NCBI RefSeq assembly: GCF_021738965.1
Contig: NZ_JAKKOQ010000014.1
Coordinates: 62,001-126,000 of the forward strand
DNA from: Gordonia zhenghanii
Lineage (GTDB): Bacteria > Actinomycetota > Actinomycetes > Mycobacteriales > Mycobacteriaceae
Length of the DNA: 64,000 nt
Direction of reading: 5' to 3'
In this document: positions 9,364 to 17,811 of the stretch, in pieces
How the letters are laid out: each line of letters starts with the position of its first letter
Numbering within the stretch: the first letter of the stretch is position 1
Translations under genes and position numbers: made by a program
Notes under the pieces: generated by a model
Told to the model about the DNA's origin: nothing
The model's database searches: none
Seen by the model: only the letters and a program-made list of their open reading frames with translations

Positions 9364-9945
9364 ATGACTGCTCCCTCCGTACACGACCGCCTCGTGTCGT
9401 CGGCGGTCACTCTTCTGCGCACCCACGGCGCCGACGGGTTCGGCATGTCGACACTCCTCACGCACAGCAGCGTCGCACGCCGTTCCATGTACCAGCACTT
9501 TCCCTCCGGGAAGGCCGAACTGTTGCGGGAGGCGACCGCCGCCGCAGGCAAGGGAGTGTGCGCGTACCTGAAGAGCGTGCTGGCCGAGCACAGCGCCGTC
9601 GATGCTCTCGAACTCTGGGCCGACCAGTGGAAGACTTCGATGATCGAGAGCGACTACGCCCTCGGGTGCCCGTTGGCGGCGGCCTCGTTGAGCGCCCAGG
9701 AGTATCCGGATGCGGCCGCAGAGGCGGCGAGAGCGTTCGAGCGGGCCACGTCGCTCATCGGCGACGCGCTGCAGCGCGAGGGCCTGGACGCAGAACAGGC
9801 ACGGCTGGCCGGAGGCTTCATCGTCTCCGGTCTCGAGGGCGCGATCCTCGTCGCCCGGGCGACGAGGTCCGTCGAGCCGTTCGACACGTTCGTCGCGCAG
9901 GCCCGCGCCATGTGGTTCCGACCCCAGGGTCGCGTCAGCCGCTGA
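9364..9945 (+). CDS. TetR-family transcriptional regulator
   Basis: 193 residues. N-terminal helix-turn-helix (residues 8-50, including RRSMYQHFPSGKAELL) and a C-terminal ligand-binding domain with DYALGCPLAAASL, as in the LmrA/YxaF type of TetR regulators. It is divergent from the thioesterase-like gene and converges with the MFS exporter, overlapping its 3' end by 11 bp. GAACGA occurs twice in the 47-bp gap (within 9322-9341), but no clear palindrome is visible there. Likely an autoregulated repressor of the thioesterase gene. Confidence 0.85.
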   Translation: MTAPSVHDRLVSSAVTLLRTHGADGFGMSTLLTHSSVARRSMYQHFPSGKAELLREATAAAGKGVCAYLKSVLAEHSAVDALELWADQWKTSMIESDYALGCPLAAASLSAQEYPDAAAEAARAFERATSLIGDALQREGLDAEQARLAGGFIVSGLEGAILVARATRSVEPFDTFVAQARAMWFRPQGRVSR

Positions 9946-11485
9946 CCGGCTCGCCTGCCTGCGCAGGCTCCAACGTCGTCCCCTTCGGGACGACGAACCA
10001 CACGAGCACCGCTAACGCCAGCATGAACACACCTCCGACGAGGCTCGTGACCTGCATCGACACCGTGAACGCGTCGCCGGCCATGTCGGCGAGTCCGGGA
10101 ACGCCCGCCGCACCGGCCACATCGACCGCGGCGCCGATGGATTCGCGCGCGGGAGCGGTGACTGCATCGGGAAGATCGACGAATCCAGTCGTGGCGTCGA
10201 GGTCTGCGCGATACATGACCGATGCGATGCTGCCGAGGATCGCGACGCCCAGCACGCTGCCCAACTCGTAGGACGTCTCCTCCATCGCGGCCGCGTTGCC
10301 CGCCCGGTGCTCGGGACTTCCCGACATGATGAGTACGGACCCGACGGCGAGCGAACCGATGCCCGCGCCCACGAGACACAACGAGACGACCACCGCGGGA
10401 TAATGGAGCTCGCCGGGCGGCAGGTAGATCACGATCATCCCGAGTCCGGACACCGCGATCGACGCGGCGAGGACCGCTCGCGGGCCGATCATCTCGGCGA
10501 GCTTCGGTGCGATGAGGGACGCCGCAGCCGCCGCGAGAGCCAGCGGAATCAGCTGCACGCCCGTCTTGATCGGCGAACTTCCCTCCACGGCCTGCAGCCA
10601 CTGCGCGAGCAGCAACAGCGCAGCACCGAGCGCGAACATCGACCCGAGCGCCGCCGCGATACCGCCGGTGAACGGCCGGCTGCGGAACAGCCCGACGTCG
10701 AGCATCGGATCGTCTTGCCGCAGACCGCGTCGCACGAACAGAGTGAGCGCGACGACGGCGCCCGCGAAGACGATCCACGCGGCCGGAACCAGCAGACTCG
10801 ACTCCTTGCCGAACTTCTTGATCGCCCACATCAACGCCACCATGCCGCCGAACGAGAGGCCGACGGTCGGCCAGTCCCACGCGCCAGGCCGGTCCGAACG
10901 CGATTCGGGCAGCAGGACGGCGCCAGCGATCACCGCGACGACCATCAGCGGCACGTTGACGAGAAACGCCGCATGCCAGGACAGATGCTCCAGGAGCAGC
11001 CCGCCGACCAGAGGCCCGACGGCCGCGCCGAGTCCCGCGACTGCCGACCAGACGGCGAGCGCCATCGCCCGCTGCTTCGCGTCCGCGAAGATCGTCCGGA
11101 TCAGCGACAGTGTCGTCGGCATGACCATCGCGCCACCGACGCCGAGGGCTGCGCGGATCGCGATCACTGTGGCAGGCGAGTCCGCGATCAAGACGAGCAG
11201 CGACGCGACCGCGAACACCGTGTAGCCGATCAGCAGCATCCGCTTGCGACCCCATCGATCGGCGACGCTGCTGGCCGCGACGAGCAGGCCGGCCAGGACC
11301 AGGGAGTACACATCGACGATCCACAGCAGTTGCTCGCCGCTGGGCCGCAGTTCCCGCGACATGGTCGGCAGCGCGATGTTCAGGATCGTCATGTCCATCG
11401 TGATGACGAGAAGGCTCGCCGACAGGACTGCTGTGCCTGCCCACGCGCGCCGCGACGACATCGTCGTCGGCGTCGTGTCGGTCAT
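9935..11485 (-). CDS. MFS drug exporter, DHA2 (14-helix) family
   Basis: 516 residues with about 14 membrane helices, the length and plan of EmrB/QacA exporters, which expel hydrophobic drugs in exchange for protons. Visible family motifs: WIVDVYSLVLAGLLV, the loop 2-3 motif ADRWGRKRMLLIG (motif A) and GAAVGPLVGGLLLEHLSW (motif C). The ATG at 11485 overlaps the end of the TetR gene upstream by 4 bp (ATGA), so regulator and pump are co-transcribed from the palindrome-bearing promoter at 12061-12090. Confidence 0.88.
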   Translation of the reverse strand: MTDTTPTTMSSRRAWAGTAVLSASLLVITMDMTILNIALPTMSRELRPSGEQLLWIVDVYSLVLAGLLVAASSVADRWGRKRMLLIGYTVFAVASLLVLIADSPATVIAIRAALGVGGAMVMPTTLSLIRTIFADAKQRAMALAVWSAVAGLGAAVGPLVGGLLLEHLSWHAAFLVNVPLMVVAVIAGAVLLPESRSDRPGAWDWPTVGLSFGGMVALMWAIKKFGKESSLLVPAAWIVFAGAVVALTLFVRRGLRQDDPMLDVGLFRSRPFTGGIAAALGSMFALGAALLLLAQWLQAVEGSSPIKTGVQLIPLALAAAAASLIAPKLAEMIGPRAVLAASIAVSGLGMIVIYLPPGELHYPAVVVSLCLVGAGIGSLAVGSVLIMSGSPEHRAGNAAAMEETSYELGSVLGVAILGSIASVMYRADLDATTGFVDLPDAVTAPARESIGAAVDVAGAAGVPGLADMAGDAFTVSMQVTSLVGGVFMLALAVLVWFVVPKGTTLEPAQAGEPVSG

Positions 11486-12045
11486 CGCGGGCCTCCCGAG
11501 GTCTGCACGAACGGAACGAGGGCCCGTCGTAATTGGTCTAGCTCGAGCGGTTCTCCGCGGATCGCGGCGTGGACGCCCGCGCCGTCGGTGATCATGGCGA
11601 CCGCATGTGCGTTGTCGGCGCCGATGTACTCGCCGAGGACCGCGACCAGACCATCTGTCCAGGACAGGGCGAGTTCACGCGCCCGATCGTCGAACGTCGC
11701 GGTGGCCGCCAGGACGACGTCGGAGACGACGTTGCGTCGCCGCGACAGGTACTCGTGCAGGGTGCCGACGAGGGCATCGAGCGCGATCGACCCGTCTGCC
11801 CCGTCCGACTCGAATTCGCGCCGGATCTCGGCCAGTCCGTCGTCGACCTCGTCGACGAGCAGTCCGAGCCCCTCCTGCCGCAACTCGTCGAGCGAGGCGA
11901 AGTACGCGGTGGTCGAGCCGAGTGGCACCTGTGCACGTCTGGCGACGAGTCGATGGGTGAGTCGGCCCGGACCCATTTCGACGATGAGGTCCGCTGCTGC
12001 CTGCACGATCGCGGCTCGTCGTGCCTGCGGATCGTGTCGTGCCAT
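11482..12045 (-). CDS. TetR-family regulator of the MFS exporter
   Basis: 187 residues from the ATG at 12045 (MARHDPQARRAAIV). The longer open frame back to 12138 runs through the operator and is rejected. The N-terminal helix-turn-helix reads RLTHRLVARRAQVPLGSTTA, followed by YFASLDEL. The C-terminal domain is all-helical. It is the first gene of a two-gene unit with the exporter, and the 30-bp palindrome just upstream is its expected autoregulatory operator. Confidence 0.87.
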   Translation of the reverse strand: MARHDPQARRAAIVQAAADLIVEMGPGRLTHRLVARRAQVPLGSTTAYFASLDELRQEGLGLLVDEVDDGLAEIRREFESDGADGSIALDALVGTLHEYLSRRRNVVSDVVLAATATFDDRARELALSWTDGLVAVLGEYIGADNAHAVAMITDGAGVHAAIRGEPLELDQLRRALVPFVQTSGGPR

Positions 12046-12060
12046 GTGAGCGCCCCATTT

Positions 12061-12090
12061 CTGTACATCTGTACATGTACGTTTGTACAG
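12061..12090. promoter_or_regulatory. 30-bp palindromic operator of the TetR/MFS unit
   Basis: CTGTACA at both ends, GTACATGTAC in the centre and 3-base mismatched spacers make an almost perfect 30-bp dyad. Its edge is 16 bp from the regulator's start codon. The multiple TGTACA elements suggest binding of two repressor dimers. Confidence 0.7.
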
Positions 12091-12174
12091 AATCCACGAG
12101 AGGCACGCAACCGGACCGTTCGACCTGCGCAGAATCACCGTGCTTCCTATCGCCGAGCCGTAATGCTACGTTGA

Positions 12175-12205
12175 CGTAGGAATATTCCTACGCTGTCGTA
12201 GGAAT
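12175..12205 (+). promoter_or_regulatory. Operator palindrome before the oxidative module
   Basis: CGTAGGAATATTCCTACG (12175-12192) is a perfect 18-bp palindrome, and a third half-site CGTAGGAAT follows at 12197-12205. TTGACG at 12171-12176 may be the -35 element, so a bound repressor would cover the promoter. The TetR gene at 15139, two genes downstream, is the obvious candidate to bind it. Confidence 0.6.
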
Positions 12206-12219
12206 GCGAGAGGGGCACG

Positions 12220-14097
12220 ATGGAGATCTTCAATCCGACGACGCACACGTTCGACGAGTTCGACACTGCGACGCAGCGCATCCTGCGCAGCACCGTCGAC
12301 TACTTCGAGGGACTCGGCAAGGCGCGACTGCTCGCCGACAATCGGGACCGGGTCTGGTACCAGGACTTCCTCGACTTCAACCGACGCGAGCGGGTATTCG
12401 CCACGTTCCTGACGCCGGAGGCGATGGCCGACGGCGATCCGGACAAGCGCTGGGACACCGCTCGCAACGCGCGGATGAGTCAGATCCTCGGCTTCTACGG
12501 CATGCAGTACTGGTACGTCTGGCAGGTCACCGTGCTCGGCCTGATGCCGATCTGGCAGAGCACCAACACGGCGGCGCGCGAGCGTGCGGCCGCCAGCCTC
12601 GAGAACGGCGACATCTTCGCGTTCGGGCTCTCCGAGCAGGCGCACGGCGCCGACGTCTACTCCACCGACATGCTGCTGGATCCCACCGACGATGGCGGTT
12701 TCGTCGCGAACGGCGGCAAGTACTACATCGGCAACGGCAACGCCGCCCGCATGGTGTCGGTGTTCGGTCGCCGCAGCGACGCCCCGGTCATCGACTCGGC
12801 CGATACGGCGCACCGCATCACCGATGACGAGTACGCGGGTTACATGTTCTTCGCCGCCGACTCTCAGCACGCTGACTACCGGCTGCGCAAGAACGTCGTC
12901 GACTCGCAGATGTACGTCGCCGCCTTCGATCTGCAGGACTATCCCGTCGATGCCGACGACATCCTGCACGCCGGACGCGCGGCATTCGACGCGGCCATGA
13001 ACACGGTCAACGTCGGCAAGTTCAATCTCGGTTTCGGCGCGATCGGCGCATGCGAGAACGCGATGTACGAGGCCCTGACGCACTCGGACGCCCGCATCCT
13101 GTTCGGCCATCGGGTCACCGAATTCCCACAGGTCAAGGCACTCGTTTCCGACAGCTACGCTCGCCTGGCCGGAATGAAGCTGTTCAGCGAGCGCGCCGTC
13201 GACTACATGCGGTCGGCCGACCTCGACGACCGTCGGTATCTGCTGATCAGCGCGATCGAGAAGATGGCGGTGACGCGTACCGGAATGAAGATCTACGAGG
13301 ACATCGCCGACGTGATCGCCGCGCGCGGCTTCGAGAACGACATGATGTTCCCCGGCGGCCTCACCTCCATGTTCGGTCTGCCGCGCTTGGAGGGCACAGT
13401 CCACGTGAACATGGCACTGTCACTGAAGTTCATGCCCTCGTACATGTTCAGCCCGTCCGACGTCGGGCTCCTCGCCCTCAAGCACGTTCCGGCGGCGGCC
13501 CCGTTGACCGGAGCGCTTCGGCGGGCGGGAGCGCTCGCAGCGGGTGTGGTGCCCCAGTTGCGCGCCGAGGCCGCGAAGGCCGCCGTGCGCGAGGTGCCGG
13601 TGCGACGCGACGCTGCCGACGATTCGTTCCTGTTCCACCAGGGCCCGAGCTCCGGGCTCGGGAAGATCGCATTCGGCGACTGGCGGCCAGTGTTCGACGA
13701 GTTCGCCCACGTCCCGAACGTCGCGGTGTTCACCGAGCAGGCACTCGCGTTCCAAACTCTGCTGGCCGCCGCCGAGCCGACCACCGAGCAGCGCAGCGAC
13801 GTCGACTTCCTGTTCTCCATCGGCGAGCTGTTCACGATGATCCCGTACGCCCAACTCGTGTTGGAGCAGTCACGGATCGAGGGCGCCGACGCCGACGTCC
13901 TCGACCATCTCTTCGACGTCTTCGTCCGCGAGTTCTCCCGGCACGCCGTCTCACTGCACACCAAGCCGACCGCGACGGCGCTGCAGCAGGCGCGCGCCCT
14001 CGACATCGTGCGGCGCCCCGTGCCCGACCTCGACCGCGCCGACCGCGTCCTGAATCGGGCCCGCGGACTCGCAGGCGCGTACACGATGAAGCCGTGA
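12220..14097 (+). CDS. Acyl-CoA dehydrogenase-like flavoprotein, 625 aa
   Basis: Large acyl-CoA dehydrogenase/oxidase-type protein. The N-terminal helical half is followed by the flavin-contact region FAFGLSEQAHGADVYSTDM, a mid beta domain, then the helical C-terminal catalytic half (FNLGFGAIGACENAMYEAL; HRVTEFPQVKALVSDSYARL). At 625 residues it is far longer than the usual 380, nearer to acyl-CoA oxidases, and has an extra C-terminal helical region from about residue 420. It heads an operon with an MpaB-like oxygenase, TetR and LLM oxidoreductase. Substrate unknown; a lipid or terpenoid acyl-CoA is a guess. Confidence 0.75.
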   Translation: MEIFNPTTHTFDEFDTATQRILRSTVDYFEGLGKARLLADNRDRVWYQDFLDFNRRERVFATFLTPEAMADGDPDKRWDTARNARMSQILGFYGMQYWYVWQVTVLGLMPIWQSTNTAARERAAASLENGDIFAFGLSEQAHGADVYSTDMLLDPTDDGGFVANGGKYYIGNGNAARMVSVFGRRSDAPVIDSADTAHRITDDEYAGYMFFAADSQHADYRLRKNVVDSQMYVAAFDLQDYPVDADDILHAGRAAFDAAMNTVNVGKFNLGFGAIGACENAMYEALTHSDARILFGHRVTEFPQVKALVSDSYARLAGMKLFSERAVDYMRSADLDDRRYLLISAIEKMAVTRTGMKIYEDIADVIAARGFENDMMFPGGLTSMFGLPRLEGTVHVNMALSLKFMPSYMFSPSDVGLLALKHVPAAAPLTGALRRAGALAAGVVPQLRAEAAKAAVREVPVRRDAADDSFLFHQGPSSGLGKIAFGDWRPVFDEFAHVPNVAVFTEQALAFQTLLAAAEPTTEQRSDVDFLFSIGELFTMIPYAQLVLEQSRIEGADADVLDHLFDVFVREFSRHAVSLHTKPTATALQQARALDIVRRPVPDLDRADRVLNRARGLAGAYTMKP

Positions 14098-14125
14098 ACC
14101 CGGACTCTGATCACTGGAGGAAACC

Positions 14126-15100
14126 ATGACCGAACACACGACGTCCCGCCCGGAGTTCGGCGCGCCGACGATGCCTCTGCGCGCGACCGACTATGGCTTC
14201 TTCGGCCCCGACTCCCCCACGTGGAAGGTGTGGACCGCGCCGAGCGCCGTGATCGGATTCCAGCGTGCCGTCACCCTCGAGCACTTCGACCCGGATCTGA
14301 CGGCGTCGGTCGCGGACGTCGGCGGCATCTACGCCGACCCGCACGGCAGGTTGGACCACACCTTCGCGTACTTCCTGATCGTCGCAGTCGGCGACAGCCG
14401 GATGGCGGTCAATGCTGCGGACCATCTGACGAAGGTGCACATGCAGTCGACGGGGATCGAGCCCATCTCCGGAAAGCGTTACAGCGCAAACAATCCGGCG
14501 TCGCAACTGTGGATTCACGTGACCGGTTGGCATTCGGTACTCAAGTGCTACGAGATGTACGGACCGGGCAAGCTGACGGCCGACGAAGAGCGCCGGTACT
14601 GGGCCGACTGCGTGAGGGCAGCCGAGCTGCAGACGTGCCGCCCGAGTGACGTGCCGACCTCGCGCGACGAGGTGCGCGACTACTTCGAGACGATCCGACC
14701 GACCCTCTGCGTCTCCGAACGCGCACGACGCGGCATGCACTATCTGCTGCACACGCCGCTCGACCGCGGGCCTCGCGTGTGGGCGTCGAGCCGACTCGTC
14801 GCGCCCGCCGCGATCGCCTCTTTGCCGAAGTGGATGCGCACTCTCGGCGGTTTCGATCAGCCCGCCGTCGTCGACGTCGCCTACCGGACGGCGACGCGGG
14901 TGGCTCTCGCCCCGCTCGCGAGTCAGCCGGAACTGTTGAGCCATATCGTGACTCGGGGCGTCGGCCCGATGACGGGCGCGTTGTACCGCCAGCACCTGCA
15001 TGCGGACGCGCCGGCGTTCACCGGAACGGTGACGGTCGCCGACGCCCGAGAGAAGTATCTCGCCGCCCCGGCGCGGGCGACGCAGATCGGCGCGCAGTAG
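14126..15100 (+). CDS. MpaB / rubber-oxygenase-like protein (DUF2236)
   Basis: 324 residues matching the ER-bound oxygenase MpaB and latex-clearing-protein family, heme-dependent oxygenases that cleave C=C bonds in isoprenoid chains. Visible family features are the IGFQRAVTLEHFDPD opening, FAYFLIVAVGDSRMA, and the hallmark SANNPASQLWIHVTGWHSVL segment. It has no Sec signal peptide, so it is probably intracellular. A GGAGG sequence lies just before the ATG, and it follows the dehydrogenase gene by 28 bp. The pair may oxidise one lipid substrate in sequence. Confidence 0.75.
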   Translation: MTEHTTSRPEFGAPTMPLRATDYGFFGPDSPTWKVWTAPSAVIGFQRAVTLEHFDPDLTASVADVGGIYADPHGRLDHTFAYFLIVAVGDSRMAVNAADHLTKVHMQSTGIEPISGKRYSANNPASQLWIHVTGWHSVLKCYEMYGPGKLTADEERRYWADCVRAAELQTCRPSDVPTSRDEVRDYFETIRPTLCVSERARRGMHYLLHTPLDRGPRVWASSRLVAPAAIASLPKWMRTLGGFDQPAVVDVAYRTATRVALAPLASQPELLSHIVTRGVGPMTGALYRQHLHADAPAFTGTVTVADAREKYLAAPARATQIGAQ

Positions 15101-15138
15101 GCTTGCATACTGTTTCGACGACCAGACCGGAGGTGGAC

Positions 15139-15774
15139 GTGACCGTCGATCGTCGCACCTCACGGGCCCGCGCCCCGCACCTCGGTCCGGGTCGGCGTCG
15201 TCCGCAGATCTTGGACGCGGCCTTGGAGATCGCTAGTCGGGACGGCATCTCGTCGGTGACGATGGCCGCCGTCGCCTCGGCCCTCGATGTGACTCGGCCG
15301 GTCGTGTACGCCGCCTACTCGGGGCGGTCGGAGATCCTCCGCGCGTTGATCGAACGCGAGGAGCACTACCTCGGCGAATCCCTGTCGAGCATCCTTCGCA
15401 ACCGCCGCGTCGACGCCACCGAGTCCGTGTTCGTCGAAGGATTCCAGTCGTTGCTCGAAGCGGTCGACGCACGACCGCAGTCGTGGCGGCTGCTGTACGG
15501 GAACCCGGATGCGGAAGTCACGGACCTGTTCGGACGAGGACGCGCGATCGTGTTGGCTCGCTGCTGCGATCTTCTCCGGCCGACGCTCGACGCGTGGGGC
15601 ACGGAGGACGCCGTCCGGAAACTGCCCGCGCTCGTCGAGTTCTGGGTGTCCTCGGGCGAAGGCGCCGTCCGGACGCTCCTGGAATCACGCGAGGCAGGCG
15701 ACGAGCGGTGGACGCCTCACGATCTCGGCGCGTTCGTCGGCGCTGCCGTGTACCGCGGACTCCGCGACGCCTGA
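15139..15774 (+). CDS. TetR-family regulator of the oxidative module
   Basis: 211 residues from the GTG at 15139, chosen because GGAGG at 15129-15133 sits 5 bp upstream; GTG at 15133 would overlap it. The helix-turn-helix lies at about residues 20-60: ILDAALEIASRDGISSV, then AAVASALDVTRPVVYAAYSG. The ligand domain is helical. It lies in the same direction as the dehydrogenase and oxygenase genes and is the likely binder of the palindrome at 12175-12205. The 12-bp gap to the LLM gene suggests one transcript. Confidence 0.85.
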   Translation: MTVDRRTSRARAPHLGPGRRRPQILDAALEIASRDGISSVTMAAVASALDVTRPVVYAAYSGRSEILRALIEREEHYLGESLSSILRNRRVDATESVFVEGFQSLLEAVDARPQSWRLLYGNPDAEVTDLFGRGRAIVLARCCDLLRPTLDAWGTEDAVRKLPALVEFWVSSGEGAVRTLLESREAGDERWTPHDLGAFVGAAVYRGLRDA

Positions 15775-15788
15775 CTACGCTGGCCACC

Positions 15789-16643
15789 ATGCGATACGGG
15801 ATTGCCATACTGCCCGACATGCCGTGGCAGACAGCCCGTCCGCTCTGGGAGCGGGCCGAGGAGATGGGCTTCACGCACGCGTGGACCTACGACCATCTGG
15901 TGTGGGGCGGCCTCCCCGACTCGCAGTGGTTCTCGTGCATCCCGACGCTGACCGCGGCCGCTGCCGTGACGTCGCGCATCGGGCTCGGCACCTTCGTCGC
16001 GTCGCCGAACTTCCGCCATCCAGCAGCGTTCTCGCGGGAGGTCCAGACCCTCGCTGACATCTCCGATGACCGACTCCTGGTCGGACTCGGTGTCGGCGGC
16101 TCGCCCGACTCGCAGATCCTCGGCCAGCCGGCTTCGACTGTCCGACAACGGGTCGACAGGTTTCAAGAGTTCGTCGGTGTCCTCGACGGTACGTTGCGCA
16201 GCGACCACGTCAGCGTCGACGGCGAGTACTTCTCCACCCTCGACATGCGTCTCGTCGGCGGCGAGGTCCGCTCACGTGTGCCGCTGCTCCTCGCGGGCAA
16301 CGGGCCCCGCTCGGTGCGGTTCGCGGCACGCCACGGCGACGGCTGGGTGACGACCGGGTCGGCCGCCGACTCGGTCGACGAGTGGTTCGCTGCAGTCGCG
16401 GCGAACCACCGGCTGCTCACCGAGACCGCCGCGGACACCGGCCGCTCCCTCGACACGTATCTAGCCGTCGACTTCGCTCCCTGCTCGCCGCTGGAGAACA
16501 TCGGCCGCTTCGACTCGCTGGTCGGTCGTGCCGCCGACATCGGATTCACCGATGTCGTCGTGCACTGGCCGCGCGAGACCGATCCATACCGCGGCGACGT
16601 CTCCGTGCTGGAAGAGTTGGCCGCACGCGGCTTTGGCGGGTAG
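15789..16643 (+). CDS. LLM-class (F420-type) oxidoreductase
   Basis: 284-residue luciferase-like monooxygenase of the kind that often uses cofactor F420 in Mycobacteriales. The beta/alpha barrel signs are MRYGIAILPD, HAWTYDHLVW, SRIGLGTFV, DDRLLVGLGVGG and RVPLLLAGNGPRSVRFAARH. The start is the ATG at 15789, 12 bp past the TetR stop. It is the last gene of the module. The reduced or oxidised substrate cannot be inferred; cofactor is a family-level guess. Confidence 0.8.
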   Translation: MRYGIAILPDMPWQTARPLWERAEEMGFTHAWTYDHLVWGGLPDSQWFSCIPTLTAAAAVTSRIGLGTFVASPNFRHPAAFSREVQTLADISDDRLLVGLGVGGSPDSQILGQPASTVRQRVDRFQEFVGVLDGTLRSDHVSVDGEYFSTLDMRLVGGEVRSRVPLLLAGNGPRSVRFAARHGDGWVTTGSAADSVDEWFAAVAANHRLLTETAADTGRSLDTYLAVDFAPCSPLENIGRFDSLVGRAADIGFTDVVVHWPRETDPYRGDVSVLEELAARGFGG

Positions 16644-16665
16644 AAGTCGGGCGAGTTCCTCACCG

Positions 16666-17080
16666 CTGGTCGAGCCCCAACGCTGGTCGAGCGAAGTCGA
16701 GACCGCAACGCAGGCAAAAGATCTCGACTCCGCTCGATCAACGGGGAGGAACCGCTCGATCAACAGGAAGTGCTCACCAATCGACCAACGTGCGGACCAC
16801 CGCGGCTCGCGCCCACGCCGGTCGGGCCCCACCACTGGTCGAGCCCCAACGCTGGTCGAGCGAAGTCGAGACCGCAACGCACGCAAAAGATCTCGACTCC
16901 GCTCGATCAACGGGGAGGAACCGCTCGATCAACAGGAAGTGCTCACCAATCGACCAACGTGCGGACCACGCCACCCGCCCCCACGCTGGTCGAGCGAAGT
17001 CGAGACCGCAACGCAGGCAACGGGATCTCGACTCCGCTCGATCAGCCAAAGGACCGGTCGATCAGCAGAATGGGACGGTC
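16666..17080. repeat. Dispersed-repeat array with a 135-bp direct repeat and three long hairpins
   Basis: A 135-bp block at 16666-16800 recurs at 16835-16969 with period 169 and one difference seen (CAGGCA to CACGCA). A third partial copy starts near 16983. Each contains the 20-mer GGTCGAGCGAAGTCGAGACC, a 15-16 base loop and the opposite-strand version GATCTCGACTCCGCTCGATC, at 16685-16739, 16854-16908 and 16988-17043, so RNA from either strand can fold into a stem of about 20 bp. The gap separates convergent genes; no gene is supported in it. Confidence 0.85.
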
Positions 17081-17082
17081 GA

Positions 17083-17235
17083 TCAGCGGGAGCGCAGCCG
17101 AGGATGCTCGTCGCAGTAGTACGAGACGAGGCCGGGCGGGACGGGCGGCTTCAACGGCCGGACCGGCTTGGTGCACGGCGTCCCGTCATCGTTGCGAGCG
17201 GTGCAGTATTTGGGAGTGTTCTCGGGTAGCACCAT
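17083..17235 (-). CDS. Small Cys-containing protein, 50 aa
   Basis: ATG at 17235 preceded by AGGAGACGCG, TGA at 17083. The 50-residue product contains Cys11, Cys21, Cys41 and His44 with the patterns YCTARNDDGTPCTKP and YYCDEHP, which look like a one-site zinc-binding knuckle. It is Pro-rich between the two halves. A strong ribosome-binding site and the ordered Cys/His layout support a real gene. It lies downstream of the mce operon in the same direction. Function unknown. Confidence 0.65.
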   Translation of the reverse strand: MVLPENTPKYCTARNDDGTPCTKPVRPLKPPVPPGLVSYYCDEHPRLRSR

Positions 17236-17256
17236 CGCGTCTCCTGGTGAGTGTCG

Positions 17257-17811
17257 TCAGTGGTTGACGGCTTCATCGTGCCCCGCGGGTACGACAGAAT
17301 CGTCACGCTGCGCGCCCGGAACCAGCGCGACACCAACCGCGCACGCAGCCGCGAAGCATCCGAGGGTGACCCACGGCCACACGCTCACCTGGACGGTGTC
17401 CGACTGCATCTGCACCGACGATCCGAACGCGGACAGCCGGTGGTCTGCGTCCAGCGCGAACCAGAGGACGCCGAGGATCCCGACGAATCCGCAGCCGATC
17501 GTCACGTATCCGGCGACGGCCGGACGGTATCGCGGACTCAGTCTCCACAGCGCCACGACCATGAGCGCGAACGCCAGGGTGAGGAGAACGGCGCCCGCAC
17601 CGGTGTGCGCTCCGACGGCGCTCAACTCCTCAGCTCCGCCTGCCCGGTCGACCTCCGCCTGCGCGATGTCCGCCGAGTCCGGGACCCGCGACCCGGTGCC
17701 GCGCGCCCACACGCACAGCACCGTCGTCGCCGATCCGATTGCGAGAAGCAGGAGCGCCCACACCAGCGCGCTCTCCCGGCCGGAACCACTCCCCCGGCCA
17801 GACTCGGTCAT
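17257..17811 (-). CDS. Four-helix membrane protein at the end of the mce operon
   Basis: 184 residues with about four hydrophobic helices (near 17-36, 74-92, 101-120 and 146-165) and an extracytoplasmic loop after helix 1. The ATG at 17811 overlaps the stop of the Mce-associated gene (ATGA), so it is co-translated with the mce operon. No family recognised. By position it may assist assembly or stability of the Mce transporter, but this is only guilt by association. Confidence 0.7.
   Translation of the reverse strand: MTESGRGSGSGRESALVWALLLLAIGSATTVLCVWARGTGSRVPDSADIAQAEVDRAGGAEELSAVGAHTGAGAVLLTLAFALMVVALWRLSPRYRPAVAGYVTIGCGFVGILGVLWFALDADHRLSAFGSSVQMQSDTVQVSVWPWVTLGCFAAACAVGVALVPGAQRDDSVVPAGHDEAVNH

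Noticed and set aside
9654-11444. Minus-strand 596-aa open frame overlapping the MFS exporter in another frame
   Set aside because: Arg-rich composition and no motif; the exporter frame in the same place has 14 helices and family motifs.
12166-13404. Minus-strand 412-aa open frame opposite the acyl-CoA dehydrogenase-like gene
   Set aside because: Shadow of a recognised flavoprotein with no ribosome-binding site.
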